Positions 28,174-37,893 are shown, counted from the stretch's first letter. The stretch is DNA of 64,000 nucleotides from Cytobacillus stercorigallinarum (GCF_014836495.1 NZ_JACSQT010000002.1:372001-436000), one strand, 5' to 3'. A program made the numbers and translations. The notes: generated by a model not told the origin, from the sequence alone.

Positions 28174-28773
28174 TTAGTTACCATCTTTGTATCGTTCAAC
28201 AATGACTGGCTGAATCTGTTCACCATTCATTGCTTTCACTATTGTATCAGATAATGCTGTCATACGGGCGACCATTGAGTTCGGTTTCTTCACTGGGTCA
28301 TCTTGCCCAAATGGAATAAAATAAATATTTTTTGTTGACATTAAACGCATGAGGTTTGTGCCGTTTAAGCCAAGCGCATCGTTAGTCGATATACCTAGTA
28401 CGACTGGTTTTTCATTCCGTAATGTTGCTTTGGCAGCCATAAGCACTGGAGAATCTGTCATCGCATTTGCAAATTTACTCATAGAGTTTCCTGTTAATGG
28501 GGCAACGACCATGCAATCTAATGGGATTTTCGGGCCTAACGGTTCTGCTTTTACAATAGAATCGATGACTTTATTCCCAGTCACTTCTTCTATCCTTTTA
28601 ATCCAATCTTCTCCATCACCAAATCTTGTATCAGTATTTTGAACGGTAAAAGTGACGACGGGTAAGACTTCAGCTCCCGCCGCAACTAGCTTTTCTATTT
28701 CCGGAAATACGGCATCATATGTGCAATGCGACCCAGTTAAGCCGAATCCTATTTTTTTCCCTTTTAAATTCAT
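28174..28773 (-). CDS. dpaB: Dipicolinate synthase subunit B
   Basis: Flavoprotein-type subunit (SpoVFB) of dipicolinate synthase, which makes dipicolinic acid in the mother cell for the spore core. 199 residues with the flavoprotein-like start KKIGFGLTGSHCTYD and an APLTGNSMSKFANAMTD loop. Start ATG overlaps the dpaA stop by 4 bp (ATGA), as expected for an obligate pair. B. subtilis name spoVFB. Confidence 0.97.
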   Translation of the reverse strand: MNLKGKKIGFGLTGSHCTYDAVFPEIEKLVAAGAEVLPVVTFTVQNTDTRFGDGEDWIKRIEEVTGNKVIDSIVKAEPLGPKIPLDCMVVAPLTGNSMSKFANAMTDSPVLMAAKATLRNEKPVVLGISTNDALGLNGTNLMRLMSTKNIYFIPFGQDDPVKKPNSMVARMTALSDTIVKAMNGEQIQPVIVERYKDGN

Positions 28774-29672
28774 GATTGTTTATCCTCCCTTTCATCAAAA
28801 TTGGCCAAAATCAATTGTGAAAGAACATTAGCTAAAATACGTCCCGCTGTTTTCGGTGCAACGATTCCTGGAAGGCCAGGGGCTAATAGTGCCTTTACCC
28901 CACGTTTCTCTGCGTACCTAAAGTCCGTACCACCTGGTTTAGAAGCTAAATCAATAATGAGCGTATGAACAGGCATTTTCGCTATTACTGATGCCACCAC
29001 GACTTGTACGGGAATTGTATTAATGCATATATCTGTATCCACAACGGCTTCTTCGATATCATTCAAATGAAAAGGCCTAAGACCCATTTCAGTTATTCTC
29101 GCTATATGCTCGCTTTTTCTAGCTCCTACTTTCACTTTAGCTCCTAAAGCATGAAATGCACGGGCTACACTCATACCTGTTCTTCCTAGTCCTAATACAG
29201 TGACATTTGATCCGTGAATGGTAAAATCAGTATGTTGAATGGCCATCATTAATGTGCCTTCAACAGTGGGAATTGAATTGTATATTGCGACATCATCACG
29301 GTTGAATAATTGAACAACTTCACGATCTGCTTTCGTTGAAATTTCTTGAAGATAAGGAGGATTAATACCAGAATAAATTTTACAATGTTGCGGTGTTTTC
29401 TTTAAGATTTCTTCATTTATCGTAATTTTTTCATTAGAGAAAATTGTATCAATCTGTCCATCTACCCCAGCCCCAGGTACTGGCAATATAATGGCGTCAA
29501 TGCATGTAAAGTCCACATCATCTAACTTCTCCTTTACTGCACCAGAAAAAGCGTGGTCAAGCTGTTCAAAACCAACTAAATATAATTTTGCATCCAATTC
29601 TGTCAGCTTACGTATGACCTCAAGCTGCCTTGCATCTCCACCGATCACTGCAATTTGTAATCCTGTCAGCAT
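28770..29672 (-). CDS. dpaA: Dipicolinate synthase subunit A
   Basis: NAD(P)-binding subunit (SpoVFA) of dipicolinate synthase, converting a dihydrodipicolinate precursor to dipicolinate in the mother cell. 300 residues: N-terminal recognition domain starting MLTGLQIAVIGGDARQLE, Rossmann motif VLGLGRTGM near 160, and ALLAPGLPGIVAPKTAG at the end, all as in B. subtilis. Start ATG with AAGAAGGTGAG upstream. A sigma-K-like promoter lies about 57 bp upstream. Its neighbour on the other side is the plus-strand methyltransferase. Confidence 0.97.
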   Translation of the reverse strand: MLTGLQIAVIGGDARQLEVIRKLTELDAKLYLVGFEQLDHAFSGAVKEKLDDVDFTCIDAIILPVPGAGVDGQIDTIFSNEKITINEEILKKTPQHCKIYSGINPPYLQEISTKADREVVQLFNRDDVAIYNSIPTVEGTLMMAIQHTDFTIHGSNVTVLGLGRTGMSVARAFHALGAKVKVGARKSEHIARITEMGLRPFHLNDIEEAVVDTDICINTIPVQVVVASVIAKMPVHTLIIDLASKPGGTDFRYAEKRGVKALLAPGLPGIVAPKTAGRILANVLSQLILANFDEREDKQS

Positions 29673-29728
29673 GCAACACTCACCTTCTTTTAAAGAACTT
29701 TTAATGTTCTTTTACTCAATTACTTCAA

Positions 29729-29756
29729 CATCTTATGTAGAAATGACCTATTCGGT
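29729..29756 (-). promoter_or_regulatory. Candidate sigma-K promoter of dpaA
   Basis: AC (29755-29756), 17 bases, then CATAAGATG (29729-29737) on the minus strand, against sigma-K AC-N16/17-CATAnnnTA; only the last -10 base differs. B. subtilis spoVF is sigma-K-dependent. Confidence 0.5.
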
Positions 29757-29895
29757 GAGTTCTCTAACAAAGAATAGACACTAAGTTTGAATTGGCTTTG
29801 TAGAGAAGATAGAGAAAGGGGGTAAAAACAAACCTCTATTCATAAAAACCACTTTGAATAACTTAAATAGTTAGGTAGCGACTCCTTTTTCTTCA

Positions 29896-29904
29896 CATAC
29901 AATA
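29896..29904 (+). promoter_or_regulatory. Sporulation-type -10 element of the methyltransferase gene
   Basis: CATACAATA on the plus strand. It matches the sigma-E -10 (CATACANT) and the sigma-K -10 (CATAnnnTA) exactly, 26 bp before the start codon. No good -35 of either type is seen, so the call is tentative. Confidence 0.35.
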
Positions 29905-29929
29905 AAATGCTAAGTGAGGAGGAAAGGAA

Positions 29930-30589
29930 ATGAAAAATATAACAGATTCCAGATTTATTGCAACTGACGATCCGAAATCTCAGCAATTCGTTTTTCAGTT
30001 ACCTAAGGAATGGGAAACAAGACCCTATGAATATGAGTGGGCAAAGAATTTTGCAGACAAAAATGATATTGTCCTCGATGCAGCTTGTGGATTGGGACAC
30101 CCTTTAAAGTTTTATTTAGGTGAGAAATGCAAACACACCTTTGCCTGTGACATTGATGAAAGATTATTAGACAATAGAGCCATTTTATTAGATATGAAAG
30201 AAACATATACACATGACGAAATCCAAGAAGAACATGTGCAGCGATTGTTAAACAGTGTCTCTATGAGTTGCTGTTCCTTAACTGATTTACCATACAGTAA
30301 CCAATTATTTGATAAAATCTTCTGTATTTCCGTTATTGAACATTTAAATATTGAGGATATTTATAAAAGCCTTGTAGAGTTTAAACGGGTATTAAAAGAG
30401 GATGGACTCATCATTTTAACTTGTGACTATCCAACAATCGATTTAGACATATTCAATCGAATAATAAATGAGGCAGAATTAACCTTTTTTGAAAATGTGT
30501 CCTTTACCCGACCTCCTAATGTTCTCACATCTACCATATGGGGAGAATTAAATTGTTTTCGTGCCGTTCTAAAAAAGAAAAATGGCTAA
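29930..30589 (+). CDS. Class I SAM-dependent methyltransferase
   Basis: Predicted methyltransferase, 219 residues, the only plus-strand gene. Motif I is VLDAACGLG (48-56), CDID at 73-76 ends beta strand 2, DLPYSNQLFDKIFCISVIEHL (119-139) gives the motif around strand 4, and FKRVLKEDGLIILT (151-164) is the post-motif typical of the UbiE/small-molecule group. No membrane segment or signal. Start ATG with GAGGAGGAAAGG upstream. Substrate unknown. It lies back to back with dpaA and shares a bidirectional terminator with mlpA; B. subtilis has no gene here. Composition is not obviously unlike its neighbours, so recent transfer is not proven. Confidence 0.85.
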   Translation: MKNITDSRFIATDDPKSQQFVFQLPKEWETRPYEYEWAKNFADKNDIVLDAACGLGHPLKFYLGEKCKHTFACDIDERLLDNRAILLDMKETYTHDEIQEEHVQRLLNSVSMSCCSLTDLPYSNQLFDKIFCISVIEHLNIEDIYKSLVEFKRVLKEDGLIILTCDYPTIDLDIFNRIINEAELTFFENVSFTRPPNVLTSTIWGELNCFRAVLKKKNG

Positions 30590-30599
30590 ATGAATAAAG

Positions 30600-30643
30600 A
30601 AACGAACAACTTCCTCTCTTTTAAGAAGGAAATTGTTCGTTTT
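30600..30643. terminator. Bidirectional terminator between the methyltransferase and mlpA
   Basis: Stem AACGAACAA-TTCCT / AAGGAA-TTGTTCGTT, with TTTTTATTT on the plus side and TTTCTTTATT on the minus side; it serves both convergent genes. Confidence 0.85.
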
Positions 30644-30646
30644 TAT

Positions 30647-31882
30647 TTATAGCCCTTGAGGTAATTCCCCATCTGGACTAATTAAGGCTAATGAATAATC
30701 ATCTGTAAAGATCTTTTTCGCCATTTCATTGACTTCGTCCATTGTCACTTCATCAATTTCTTCAATAATTTTATCTAATGTACGATGAGACCCAAGCAAT
30801 AGCTCGTTTTTGCCGTTACGGCTCATGCGACTATTTGTACTTTCTAAACTTAGCATTAACCCACCTTTTAATTGTTCTTTACTGTTGACTAATTCTTTTT
30901 CTGTTATGCCATTTCGTTTCAAAACATCTAATGTGTTCTGAATTGTTTCGAAAAGAACATTCATTTGTTTCGCACCGGTACCACCATATATCGTAACCAA
31001 ACCAACATCTTTAAAAGAAGAGTGATAAGAAAATACAGAGTATGCGAGGCCCTTATCTTCTCTAACATCTTGGAATAAGCGACTACTCATGCTTCCACCA
31101 AGAATATTATTTAAAACGATCAACTGATACATATCATCATGGCCCACTGGAAGCCCATTAAACCCTAAACAAAGATGCGCTTGTTCTGTTTCTTTCTTTC
31201 TTGCGATCTTATTATTATGAAATGTAGGTTTTGTTTCATTTACTGCTGGGCTACCACCTGTATATGTACCAAAATGCGACTCTACTTCTTTAATAAATGA
31301 TTCAGGCACATTACCTGCTATGGAGATGACGACATTCTCAGGTATATAGTGATTATGCATATAGTCTCTTAATGTGTCACCGTTAAATGTTTCTAGTGTT
31401 TCTTCCGTTCCGAGTATCGGATATCCAAGTGAATGGTTTCCATATACGCCCTTGCTTAATACATCATGAACAATATCATCCGGCGTATCTTCATACATTT
31501 TAATTTCTTCGTATACAACATTTTTTTCTTTTTTCAACTCTTCGTTATCAAAGGCAGAGTTGAAAAACATATCAGCTAGTACATCTAACGCAAATGAAGC
31601 ATGAGTATCCAGTACTTTTGCATAATAGCAAGTATATTCTTTTGATGTGAATGCGTTCACTTGTCCACCAATACTATCAAAAGACTCCGCTATCTCTCTA
31701 GCTGTTTTTGACTCTGTACCTTTAAATATCATATGTTCAAGAAAGTGGGAAATCCCATTATTCTGTTTATCTTCATTTCTTGATCCTGTTCCAATCCAAA
31801 CGCCAATGGCAACAGAGCGGACAGTCGGAATATTTTCTAATACAATTCTTGTTCCATTTTTGCAAGTATATCTTTTAATCAA
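30647..31882 (-). CDS. mlpA: M16 zinc metallopeptidase MlpA (YmxG)
   Basis: Mitochondrial-processing-peptidase-like protease; in B. subtilis MlpA affects extracellular protease production. 411 residues with the intact inverted zinc motif HFLEH (46-50) and a downstream glutamate in KNVVYEEIKMYED; the second half carries ILGGSMSSRLFQDVRE, the substrate-clamping lobe. Start TTG 31882, seven bases after AGGAGGAGC; the upstream ATG reads into a stop after three codons, so TTG is the only fit. It follows ylxY and precedes the methyltransferase insertion. Confidence 0.93.
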   Translation of the reverse strand: MIKRYTCKNGTRIVLENIPTVRSVAIGVWIGTGSRNEDKQNNGISHFLEHMIFKGTESKTAREIAESFDSIGGQVNAFTSKEYTCYYAKVLDTHASFALDVLADMFFNSAFDNEELKKEKNVVYEEIKMYEDTPDDIVHDVLSKGVYGNHSLGYPILGTEETLETFNGDTLRDYMHNHYIPENVVISIAGNVPESFIKEVESHFGTYTGGSPAVNETKPTFHNNKIARKKETEQAHLCLGFNGLPVGHDDMYQLIVLNNILGGSMSSRLFQDVREDKGLAYSVFSYHSSFKDVGLVTIYGGTGAKQMNVLFETIQNTLDVLKRNGITEKELVNSKEQLKGGLMLSLESTNSRMSRNGKNELLLGSHRTLDKIIEEIDEVTMDEVNEMAKKIFTDDYSLALISPDGELPQGL

Positions 31883-32050
31883 GCATGCTCCTCCTGTTCT
31901 GTTTGCAAGCTGTCTTTTTTTCGGATGATACGCAAGATGTTAAAAGGCTAATTAGAACAGCTGCTATCAAACATAAAGAAAAAAAGACTCATGATGGTAG
32001 AATAACATAAGTGTATCCTATTGTTGCTATATTTTGCAAAATCTCGCTTG

Positions 32051-33016
32051 CTATTTTTTCTTTTTTTCGTGTGACCTGATTCTTTCCTCTGACAATAAGG
32101 ATGTCACTGTACCAATTTGTAAGTCTTTGTCTTTAATCCCTACAATCATTCGATCCAGTGCATTTGCTGTTGATTCTGTTGGGTGCATTAAGACCATTGA
32201 ACCATTTTCTACTTTATTGACTACACGATTAATTATCGTTTCAGGTGATGGTTTTTGCCAATCTATCGTATCAACAGTCCACATCACAGTAAGTAGACCT
32301 TGCCCTTCAGCGATGTTGACGGTTTGATCACGATAACTACCACTTGGGGGAGCAAACCATTTCACTTTTTGTTCAGTCGTCGCTTCTATGACTTCGTTTG
32401 TTTTCACGATTTCTTCTTTTGTTTTTTGATCAGAAGAAACTTTTAAATCCGGATGCGTATATGAATGATTGCCAATTTCATGCCCAGCAGCAACAATCAT
32501 TTTTGCTAAATCAGGGTTGTTTTGCGTCCACCTTCCTTCTAAAAAAAACGTTGCTTTTACATTATGTTTCTTTAATGTTTCCAACATTTTAGGAAGATAC
32601 TCATTTCCCCAAGCTACATTAATTAATAAACTAACCATGGGTTTTTCTGGATGACCCTTATAAATCGGTGAAGGTTCTAAATCTTCTAGGTGAATCTTCG
32701 GTTTAACTTCGGTAAATACGAGTTTCTCTTTATCAAAAAACCCGTCCTTTTTCATCTTTTTATAAGATGCATTCACATCAACTTTTAATCCATTTAAGCC
32801 TGGAATCGCCTTCCATACCTTATCTATGACAGCATCCTGAGCAGGTACTTCAAACGTTTTCGCTTGCTCCTTTATTTCTATTAAAAGCGGATCCTTTTCT
32901 TTACTTACCGATATGCTTTCACTTAGTGCTAAAGACATATATTGATCTGTTAACGGGTTCGCAACGATTAAAAAGCCACAAATGACTATTAACAACAAGT
33001 ATCCAATTCTTCTCAT
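32051..33016 (-). CDS. ylxY: YlxY family polysaccharide deacetylase-like sporulation protein
   Basis: NodB-fold protein with an N-terminal signal anchor (about 3-22, YLLLIVICGFLIV), expected on the outer face of the membrane. 321 residues from ATG 33016 (GGGAGG nine bases upstream). The NodB domain retains GHEIGNHSYTHPDL with the two histidines and an APPSGSYRD motif, but the first motif reads LLINVAWGNEY instead of T-F-D-D-G, so the catalytic and metal-binding aspartates are missing. This is a feature of the YlxY family. It may act as an inactive or altered deacetylase on spore or wall peptidoglycan. Confidence 0.9.
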   Translation of the reverse strand: MRRIGYLLLIVICGFLIVANPLTDQYMSLALSESISVSKEKDPLLIEIKEQAKTFEVPAQDAVIDKVWKAIPGLNGLKVDVNASYKKMKKDGFFDKEKLVFTEVKPKIHLEDLEPSPIYKGHPEKPMVSLLINVAWGNEYLPKMLETLKKHNVKATFFLEGRWTQNNPDLAKMIVAAGHEIGNHSYTHPDLKVSSDQKTKEEIVKTNEVIEATTEQKVKWFAPPSGSYRDQTVNIAEGQGLLTVMWTVDTIDWQKPSPETIINRVVNKVENGSMVLMHPTESTANALDRMIVGIKDKDLQIGTVTSLLSEERIRSHEKKKK

Positions 33017-33185
33017 TAACACCAGCCTCCCTCTTCATTAAAATATGTTAAAGGAGGACAAGGTAGAACCGTTTAACCACTCGATAAAGCGCTTACATAT
33101 TAACTGCCTTCTACAGGTAATAGAAAGCAGCCGAGGGCTCACATGAATTATAGGCAATCAACTTATATTTTTCCATAAAAAAAGA

Positions 33186-33211
33186 AAGAAAAAAATCAGG
33201 GAAACCCTGAC
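33186..33211 (-). terminator. Terminator after pnp
   Basis: Stem GTCAGGG / CCCTGAT with a TTT loop, followed by TTTTTTTC, 14 bp after the pnp stop. Confidence 0.85.
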
Positions 33212-33225
33212 TTTCTTACATTAAT

Positions 33226-35349
33226 TTATTTATTCTCAGCTTTTTCTTTTTGTTCACGCTGCTCTTTTAATACAGCTTTACGAGAAAGGTTCACTCTACC
33301 TTGTTTATCGATTTCAGTTACTTTTACAAGGACTTCATCACCAATTGATAGCACATCTTCGACTTTTCCTACCCGCTCTTCAGCTAGTTCAGAAATATGA
33401 ACAAGTCCATCTTTCCCATTAAAGATCTCTACGAAAGCACCAAATTTTTCAATGCGTTTCACTTTACCCAAATACATTTGTCCAACTTCAACTTCACGAA
33501 CGATATCTTCAATGATTTTCTTCGCTTTTTGATTCATCTCTTCATCCACTGAAGAAATAAATACTGTTCCATCTTGTTCGATATCAATTTTTACGCCAGT
33601 TTCTTCAATAATTTTATTGATTTGTTTTCCACTTGGCCCAATAACATCACGAATTTTATCTGGGTTAATTGACATCATTAAGATTTTCGGTGCATATTGT
33701 GAAAGCTGTTTATTAGGTTCAGCAATCGTTGCTAGCATAGAATCAAGAATTTGCATTCTACCGATTTTTGCTTGTTGTAATGCTTCTTCTAAAATCTCTC
33801 TAGAAAGTCCATCGATTTTAATATCCATTTGTAGGGCTGTGACACCTTTACTTGTACCTGCTACTTTAAAGTCCATATCACCTAAGTGATCTTCCATTCC
33901 TTGAATATCCGTTAGAATAGAGTAATAATCACCTGATTTGATAAGACCCATCGCAATACCAGCAACTGGCGCTTTAATTGGTACACCTGCGTCCATCATT
34001 GCTAATGTACTTGCACAGATACTTGCCTGTGAAGTGGAACCATTAGATTCCAACACTTCAGAAACAAGTCGAATCGTATAAGGGAATACCTTTTCTGATG
34101 GAATAATTGGTTCTAAAGCTCTTTCTCCTAAAGCACCGTGTCCGATTTCACGACGACCAGGTCCTCTCATCGGTCCAGTTTCACCAACACTGAAATTAGG
34201 GAAATTATAGTGGTGCATAAAACGTTTTTCTTCTTCAATGCCAAGACCATCTAGAATTTGTACATCACCAAGCGCACCTAATGTACAAATGCTCAACGCT
34301 TGTGTTTGACCACGGGTAAACAGTCCTGACCCATGTGTACGTGGAAGTAGATCAATCTCAGATGACAGCGGACGAATTTCTTCTAGTCCACGTCCATCAG
34401 GTCTTACTTTATCTTCAGTAATTAAGCGGCGTACTTCTTGTTTCACAATTTTATCAAGTACTTGCTTCACTTGTTTAAGAAAATCATCATCTACTTCTTG
34501 CTCTTCAAAATGGCTAATTACTTTATCTTTGACGACTTTAATAGCCGCTTCTCTAGCATGCTTTTCTTGAACTTGAATAGCAGGAATCATATCCGCTTCA
34601 CACATAGAGCGCACAGTTGCATTTATCTCTTCATCGACTTGATAAAGCGTAACTGCCATCTTTTCTTTGCCAATTTCTTCAGCAATCTTCTCTTGGAAGG
34701 CAATTAATCGTTTAATCTCTTCATGTCCAAACATAATTGCTTCAAGCATCGTTTCTTCAGGAACTTCTTCTGCCCCTGCTTCTACCATGTTAATCGCATC
34801 TTTCGTACCAGCAACGACTAAATGAATATCACTTTTTTCTGTTTGTTCTACAGAAGGGTTAATGATAAATTCATTGTCTATTCTGCCAACAGTCACACCA
34901 GCAATCGGACCGGCAAACGGAATATCAGAAACACTTAATGCAAGAGATGATCCAAACATAGCCGCCATTTCAGAAGAACAATCTTGGTCGACACTCATGA
35001 CCATACTGACAACTTGAACATCGTTGCGGAAACCGTCTGGGAAAAGTGGTCGAATTGGTCTATCAATTAATCTGCTAGCTAGAATGGCTCTTTCGCTTGG
35101 ACGACCTTCACGTTTAATAAAGCCGCCTGGTATTTTACCAACTGCGTATAATCTTTCCTCATAGTTTACAGTAAGTGGAAAGAAATCTAAGTTTTTCGGT
35201 TCTTTTGATGCCGTTGCTGTACTAAGCACAGCTGTATCACCATAGCGAACCAATACAGCACCGTTTGCTTGCTTTGCCAATTGTCCTATTTCAACAGACA
35301 ACTTGCGTCCAGCCCAATCTATGCTGTAGATATGCTTATCTTGTCCCAT
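33226..35349 (-). CDS. pnp: Polynucleotide phosphorylase
   Basis: 3'-5' phosphorolytic exoribonuclease, major RNA turnover enzyme. 707 residues (B. subtilis 705): two RNase PH cores (about 10-230 and 310-545) joined by a helical linker, KH domain with [15 protein letters not shown] (about 560-570), and a C-terminal S1 domain (about 620-690) ending in a K/E-rich tail. Start ATG 35349 with AGAGGGGTACAA upstream; the 20-codon extension to 35409 has no binding site. Downstream of rpsO and its terminator. Confidence 0.97.
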   Translation of the reverse strand: MGQDKHIYSIDWAGRKLSVEIGQLAKQANGAVLVRYGDTAVLSTATASKEPKNLDFFPLTVNYEERLYAVGKIPGGFIKREGRPSERAILASRLIDRPIRPLFPDGFRNDVQVVSMVMSVDQDCSSEMAAMFGSSLALSVSDIPFAGPIAGVTVGRIDNEFIINPSVEQTEKSDIHLVVAGTKDAINMVEAGAEEVPEETMLEAIMFGHEEIKRLIAFQEKIAEEIGKEKMAVTLYQVDEEINATVRSMCEADMIPAIQVQEKHAREAAIKVVKDKVISHFEEQEVDDDFLKQVKQVLDKIVKQEVRRLITEDKVRPDGRGLEEIRPLSSEIDLLPRTHGSGLFTRGQTQALSICTLGALGDVQILDGLGIEEEKRFMHHYNFPNFSVGETGPMRGPGRREIGHGALGERALEPIIPSEKVFPYTIRLVSEVLESNGSTSQASICASTLAMMDAGVPIKAPVAGIAMGLIKSGDYYSILTDIQGMEDHLGDMDFKVAGTSKGVTALQMDIKIDGLSREILEEALQQAKIGRMQILDSMLATIAEPNKQLSQYAPKILMMSINPDKIRDVIGPSGKQINKIIEETGVKIDIEQDGTVFISSVDEEMNQKAKKIIEDIVREVEVGQMYLGKVKRIEKFGAFVEIFNGKDGLVHISELAEERVGKVEDVLSIGDEVLVKVTEIDKQGRVNLSRKAVLKEQREQKEKAENK

Positions 35350-35494
35350 ATTTGTACCCCTCTCTACCATTTCACTTACAACATCATATATACTAAAGCA
35401 AAATGCCATGACATATTTTCATCATTACTACTATTATGCACACTTTTTCAAATATATAAAATAACAAAATTTTATGTAGAATAGCGTTTTTAGG

Positions 35495-35524
35495 CTAATA
35501 AAAAAGCGGGAAAAAATCCCGCTT
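35495..35524 (-). terminator. Terminator after rpsO
   Basis: Stem AAGCGGGA / TCCCGCTT with a four-base loop and TTTTATT behind; separates rpsO from pnp. Confidence 0.85.
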
Positions 35525-35550
35525 CTTCAAATAAGAAGACAAACTTCTTA

Positions 35551-35820
35551 TTATCGACGTAAACCAAGCTTATTGATTAACTCACGGTAACGTTGTACAT
35601 CTTTGTTACGAAGGTAAGTTAATAGGTTACGACGTTTACCTACCATTTTTAATAGACCACGACGAGAGTGGTGATCTTTCTTATGAGTACGTAAATGTTC
35701 ATTCAAATTGTTGATTTCTTCTGTAAGGACAGCGATTTGAACTTCTGGAGATCCAGTATCATTTTCATGAGTTTTGTACTCACTGATAAGTTCATTTTTA
35801 CGTTCTTTAGTGATAGCCAT
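35551..35820 (-). CDS. rpsO: 30S ribosomal protein S15
   Basis: Primary 16S rRNA-binding protein of the central domain. 89 residues, exactly the usual length, from [12 protein letters not shown] to [13 protein letters not shown], with the conserved [12 protein letters not shown] turn that contacts the three-way junction. ATG 35820 is preceded by AGGAGG; a GTG three codons upstream lies inside that site. Own promoter and a hairpin in the leader; S15 represses its own translation in several bacteria. Confidence 0.98.
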   Translation of the reverse strand: MAITKERKNELISEYKTHENDTGSPEVQIAVLTEEINNLNEHLRTHKKDHHSRRGLLKMVGKRRNLLTYLRNKDVQRYRELINKLGLRR

Positions 35821-35858
35821 CCGATTCACCTCCTAAAATTTCAATCCCCTGTTACTGA

Positions 35859-35882
35859 GCAAGCGTCGGTGACTCGACTTGC
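35859..35882 (-). promoter_or_regulatory. Structured leader of rpsO
   Basis: Hairpin GCAAG-TCG / CGA-CTTGC (with a two-base bulge) about 40-60 nt before the rpsO start. Possible S15 autoregulatory site; inference by analogy with known rpsO leaders. Confidence 0.4.
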
Positions 35883-35908
35883 CAAGCAAAGGTTCATTAA
35901 TCAATACG

Positions 35909-35936
35909 TTTATAAGAATACAACTTTTTTAGACAA
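35909..35936 (-). promoter_or_regulatory. Candidate promoter of rpsO
   Basis: TTGTCT (35931-35936), 16 bases, TATAAA (35909-35914) on the minus strand, in the gap after ribF. Confidence 0.5.
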
Positions 35937-35946
35937 AATGCAAGAA

Positions 35947-36894
35947 TTAACCGTTGTTTTTTGCAAAATAATCGAGTGTTGCTTGCTTATCTTTAGCAAT
36001 TTGCTCTATTAATGCTTCAATTCCATTAAACTTTCGTTCATCTCTAATATGTTGATGCCACTCCACTTCAACCTCTTCACCATATATATCTTGATCGAAA
36101 TCAAAAATATGGACTTCAATAGAAGGGGCCTTTAAGTCATCATGGAAAGTCGGCTTATAGCCTAAATTACAAACCCCTCTCCACCATTTTCCTTGAACAA
36201 AAATTCTAACAGCGTATACACCTGTTGGAGGGGTGATAAATTCTTCACTCACAGCAACATTTGCTGTTGGAAAACCTAATTGTCTCCCCCGTTGATCACC
36301 TTGCACGACCGGACCAGTAACTGTATAGTATCTTCCCAAGAGCGGAGGGATTTTTTCTACACTCCCCTCTTTTAGGTAAGTCCTAATAAGTGAGGAGCTA
36401 ATCTTAGCATTGTCTCTTTTCAACTGCGGAATCGTGGTTGTAGAGAAGTTCCCTTTTGCATGTGTTTTCATCGTATCCATAGTACCTTTTCCGAATTTGC
36501 CATACGTATAATCAAATCCAGCTGTTACATGTGATACATTTAAATCAATAATATACTGATCGATAAAAGCTTCTGGATCTAAATTAGCAAACGCTTTAGA
36601 AAAATGCACAATAAATAAATAATCAATGCCTAACTTTGCAACAATCTTAATTTTCTCATTTATTGGAGTGATATATCTAATTTGTTCTTGTGGATCACCT
36701 AATACAGCTGATGGATGAGGGTCAAATGTCATTACGGCACTTTTTATCCCTTGTTCATCTGCCTTATCCTTTGCATTTTGTATCACTTTCTGGTGACCAA
36801 GATGAACACCGTCAAAAAAGCCCAATGCTATTGAAAGAGGTGGCCAACTATCTTTAGTGTGGTTATGTGGATGTACTATTTTTATAACTTCCAT
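35947..36894 (-). CDS. ribF: Bifunctional riboflavin kinase/FAD synthetase
   Basis: Makes FMN from riboflavin and FAD from FMN. 315 residues: N-terminal adenylyltransferase with ALGFFDGVHLGHQ (about 24-36) and a later SSSLIRTYL motif, then the C-terminal riboflavin kinase with GRQLGFPTANV and the VYAVRIFVQGKW strand. Start ATG 36894, seven bases after AAGGTG; an earlier ATG is too close to it. Between truB and rpsO as in B. subtilis. Confidence 0.96.
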   Translation of the reverse strand: MEVIKIVHPHNHTKDSWPPLSIALGFFDGVHLGHQKVIQNAKDKADEQGIKSAVMTFDPHPSAVLGDPQEQIRYITPINEKIKIVAKLGIDYLFIVHFSKAFANLDPEAFIDQYIIDLNVSHVTAGFDYTYGKFGKGTMDTMKTHAKGNFSTTTIPQLKRDNAKISSSLIRTYLKEGSVEKIPPLLGRYYTVTGPVVQGDQRGRQLGFPTANVAVSEEFITPPTGVYAVRIFVQGKWWRGVCNLGYKPTFHDDLKAPSIEVHIFDFDQDIYGEEVEVEWHQHIRDERKFNGIEALIEQIAKDKQATLDYFAKNNG

Positions 36895-36975
36895 GATCAT
36901 TCACCTTTTTATATTGTTTAAACATGAAGATAGGCATACAACTTCTACTTTATGTAAAAGACCGTTTACCTTTAC

Positions 36976-37893
36976 CTATTCACCTATGTATAGAACTTTA
37001 GTTGGCTTTATTATACCTGGTTTATCAGGATGATGAATATACAAGGCTAACGCTTGATTGTTCACAGTCTCCATTACAATAGGACCAGCTACACTCTCAA
37101 GTTCTTCAGGAGTAGGAAGAACTGCGCCATTCTTCACTTTCATTGCTACTTTATCATTTATTTGATATTTCGGCAAATAGCTAATCCCCCATTCTAACGG
37201 TTTGAGTACGTCAGCTATTCTTCCCTCGTTCATCATTTCCTCCACTTGTGATAACGTCAAACAATCCTCAATTGTAAAGTCTGCAGACCGGATACGAGTG
37301 AGATCAGACATATGGGCAGGATAACCAAGAAGTTCGCCCATCATAACGGCTAATGTTCTAATATATGTTCCTTTTCCACAAGCAACACGAAAACGAAAGG
37401 TGATTTGTTCCCCATTATAGACTTCCTGCTCATTTAGCAATGTGATACGATCAATGCGCACTTTTCTACTTGGCCGCTCCACTTCTTGCCCTAAACGTGC
37501 ATATTCATAAAGCTTTTTACCATTCACTTTAACAGCAGAATACATTGGTGGTGTTTGTACAATCTCTCCAGTTAACTGCTGGAACACTGCGATAATCTCT
37601 TCTCTAGTAATCGGTTTATCCACTTTCTTCTCTTCAACTACTTCACCTGAGGCATCTTCTGTTGTTGTAGAGAATCCTATTGTGACCTCTCCTTCATACT
37701 CTTTACCTGCATCTGTAATATATTCTGCAACCTTCGTAGCACGTCCTATACAAATAGGTAATACGCCCGTTACCTCAGGGTCCAATGTTCCTGTGTGACC
37801 GACCTTTTTCGTCTTTAGAATCTTGCGTAACTTGAATACGCAATCATGAGACGTCATTCCTTTTGGCTTTAATAAAGGTAATATTCCCTCCAT
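36976..37893 (-). CDS. truB: tRNA pseudouridine(55) synthase
   Basis: Converts U55 to pseudouridine in the T arm of tRNAs. 305 residues; catalytic aspartate D38 in GHTGTLDPEVTG, then RKVRIDRI and the active-site RVACGKGTYIRTL segment; C-terminal PUA-like domain. Start ATG 37893 follows AAAGGGGGCGT; a 24-codon upstream extension overlaps a hairpin and lacks a binding site. Follows rbfA behind that perfect hairpin. Confidence 0.96.
   Translation of the reverse strand: MEGILPLLKPKGMTSHDCVFKLRKILKTKKVGHTGTLDPEVTGVLPICIGRATKVAEYITDAGKEYEGEVTIGFSTTTEDASGEVVEEKKVDKPITREEIIAVFQQLTGEIVQTPPMYSAVKVNGKKLYEYARLGQEVERPSRKVRIDRITLLNEQEVYNGEQITFRFRVACGKGTYIRTLAVMMGELLGYPAHMSDLTRIRSADFTIEDCLTLSQVEEMMNEGRIADVLKPLEWGISYLPKYQINDKVAMKVKNGAVLPTPEELESVAGPIVMETVNNQALALYIHHPDKPGIIKPTKVLYIGE

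Noticed and set aside
29673-29929. Mobile element carrying the methyltransferase
   Set aside because: No transposase, inverted or direct repeats, or attachment site flank the gene.
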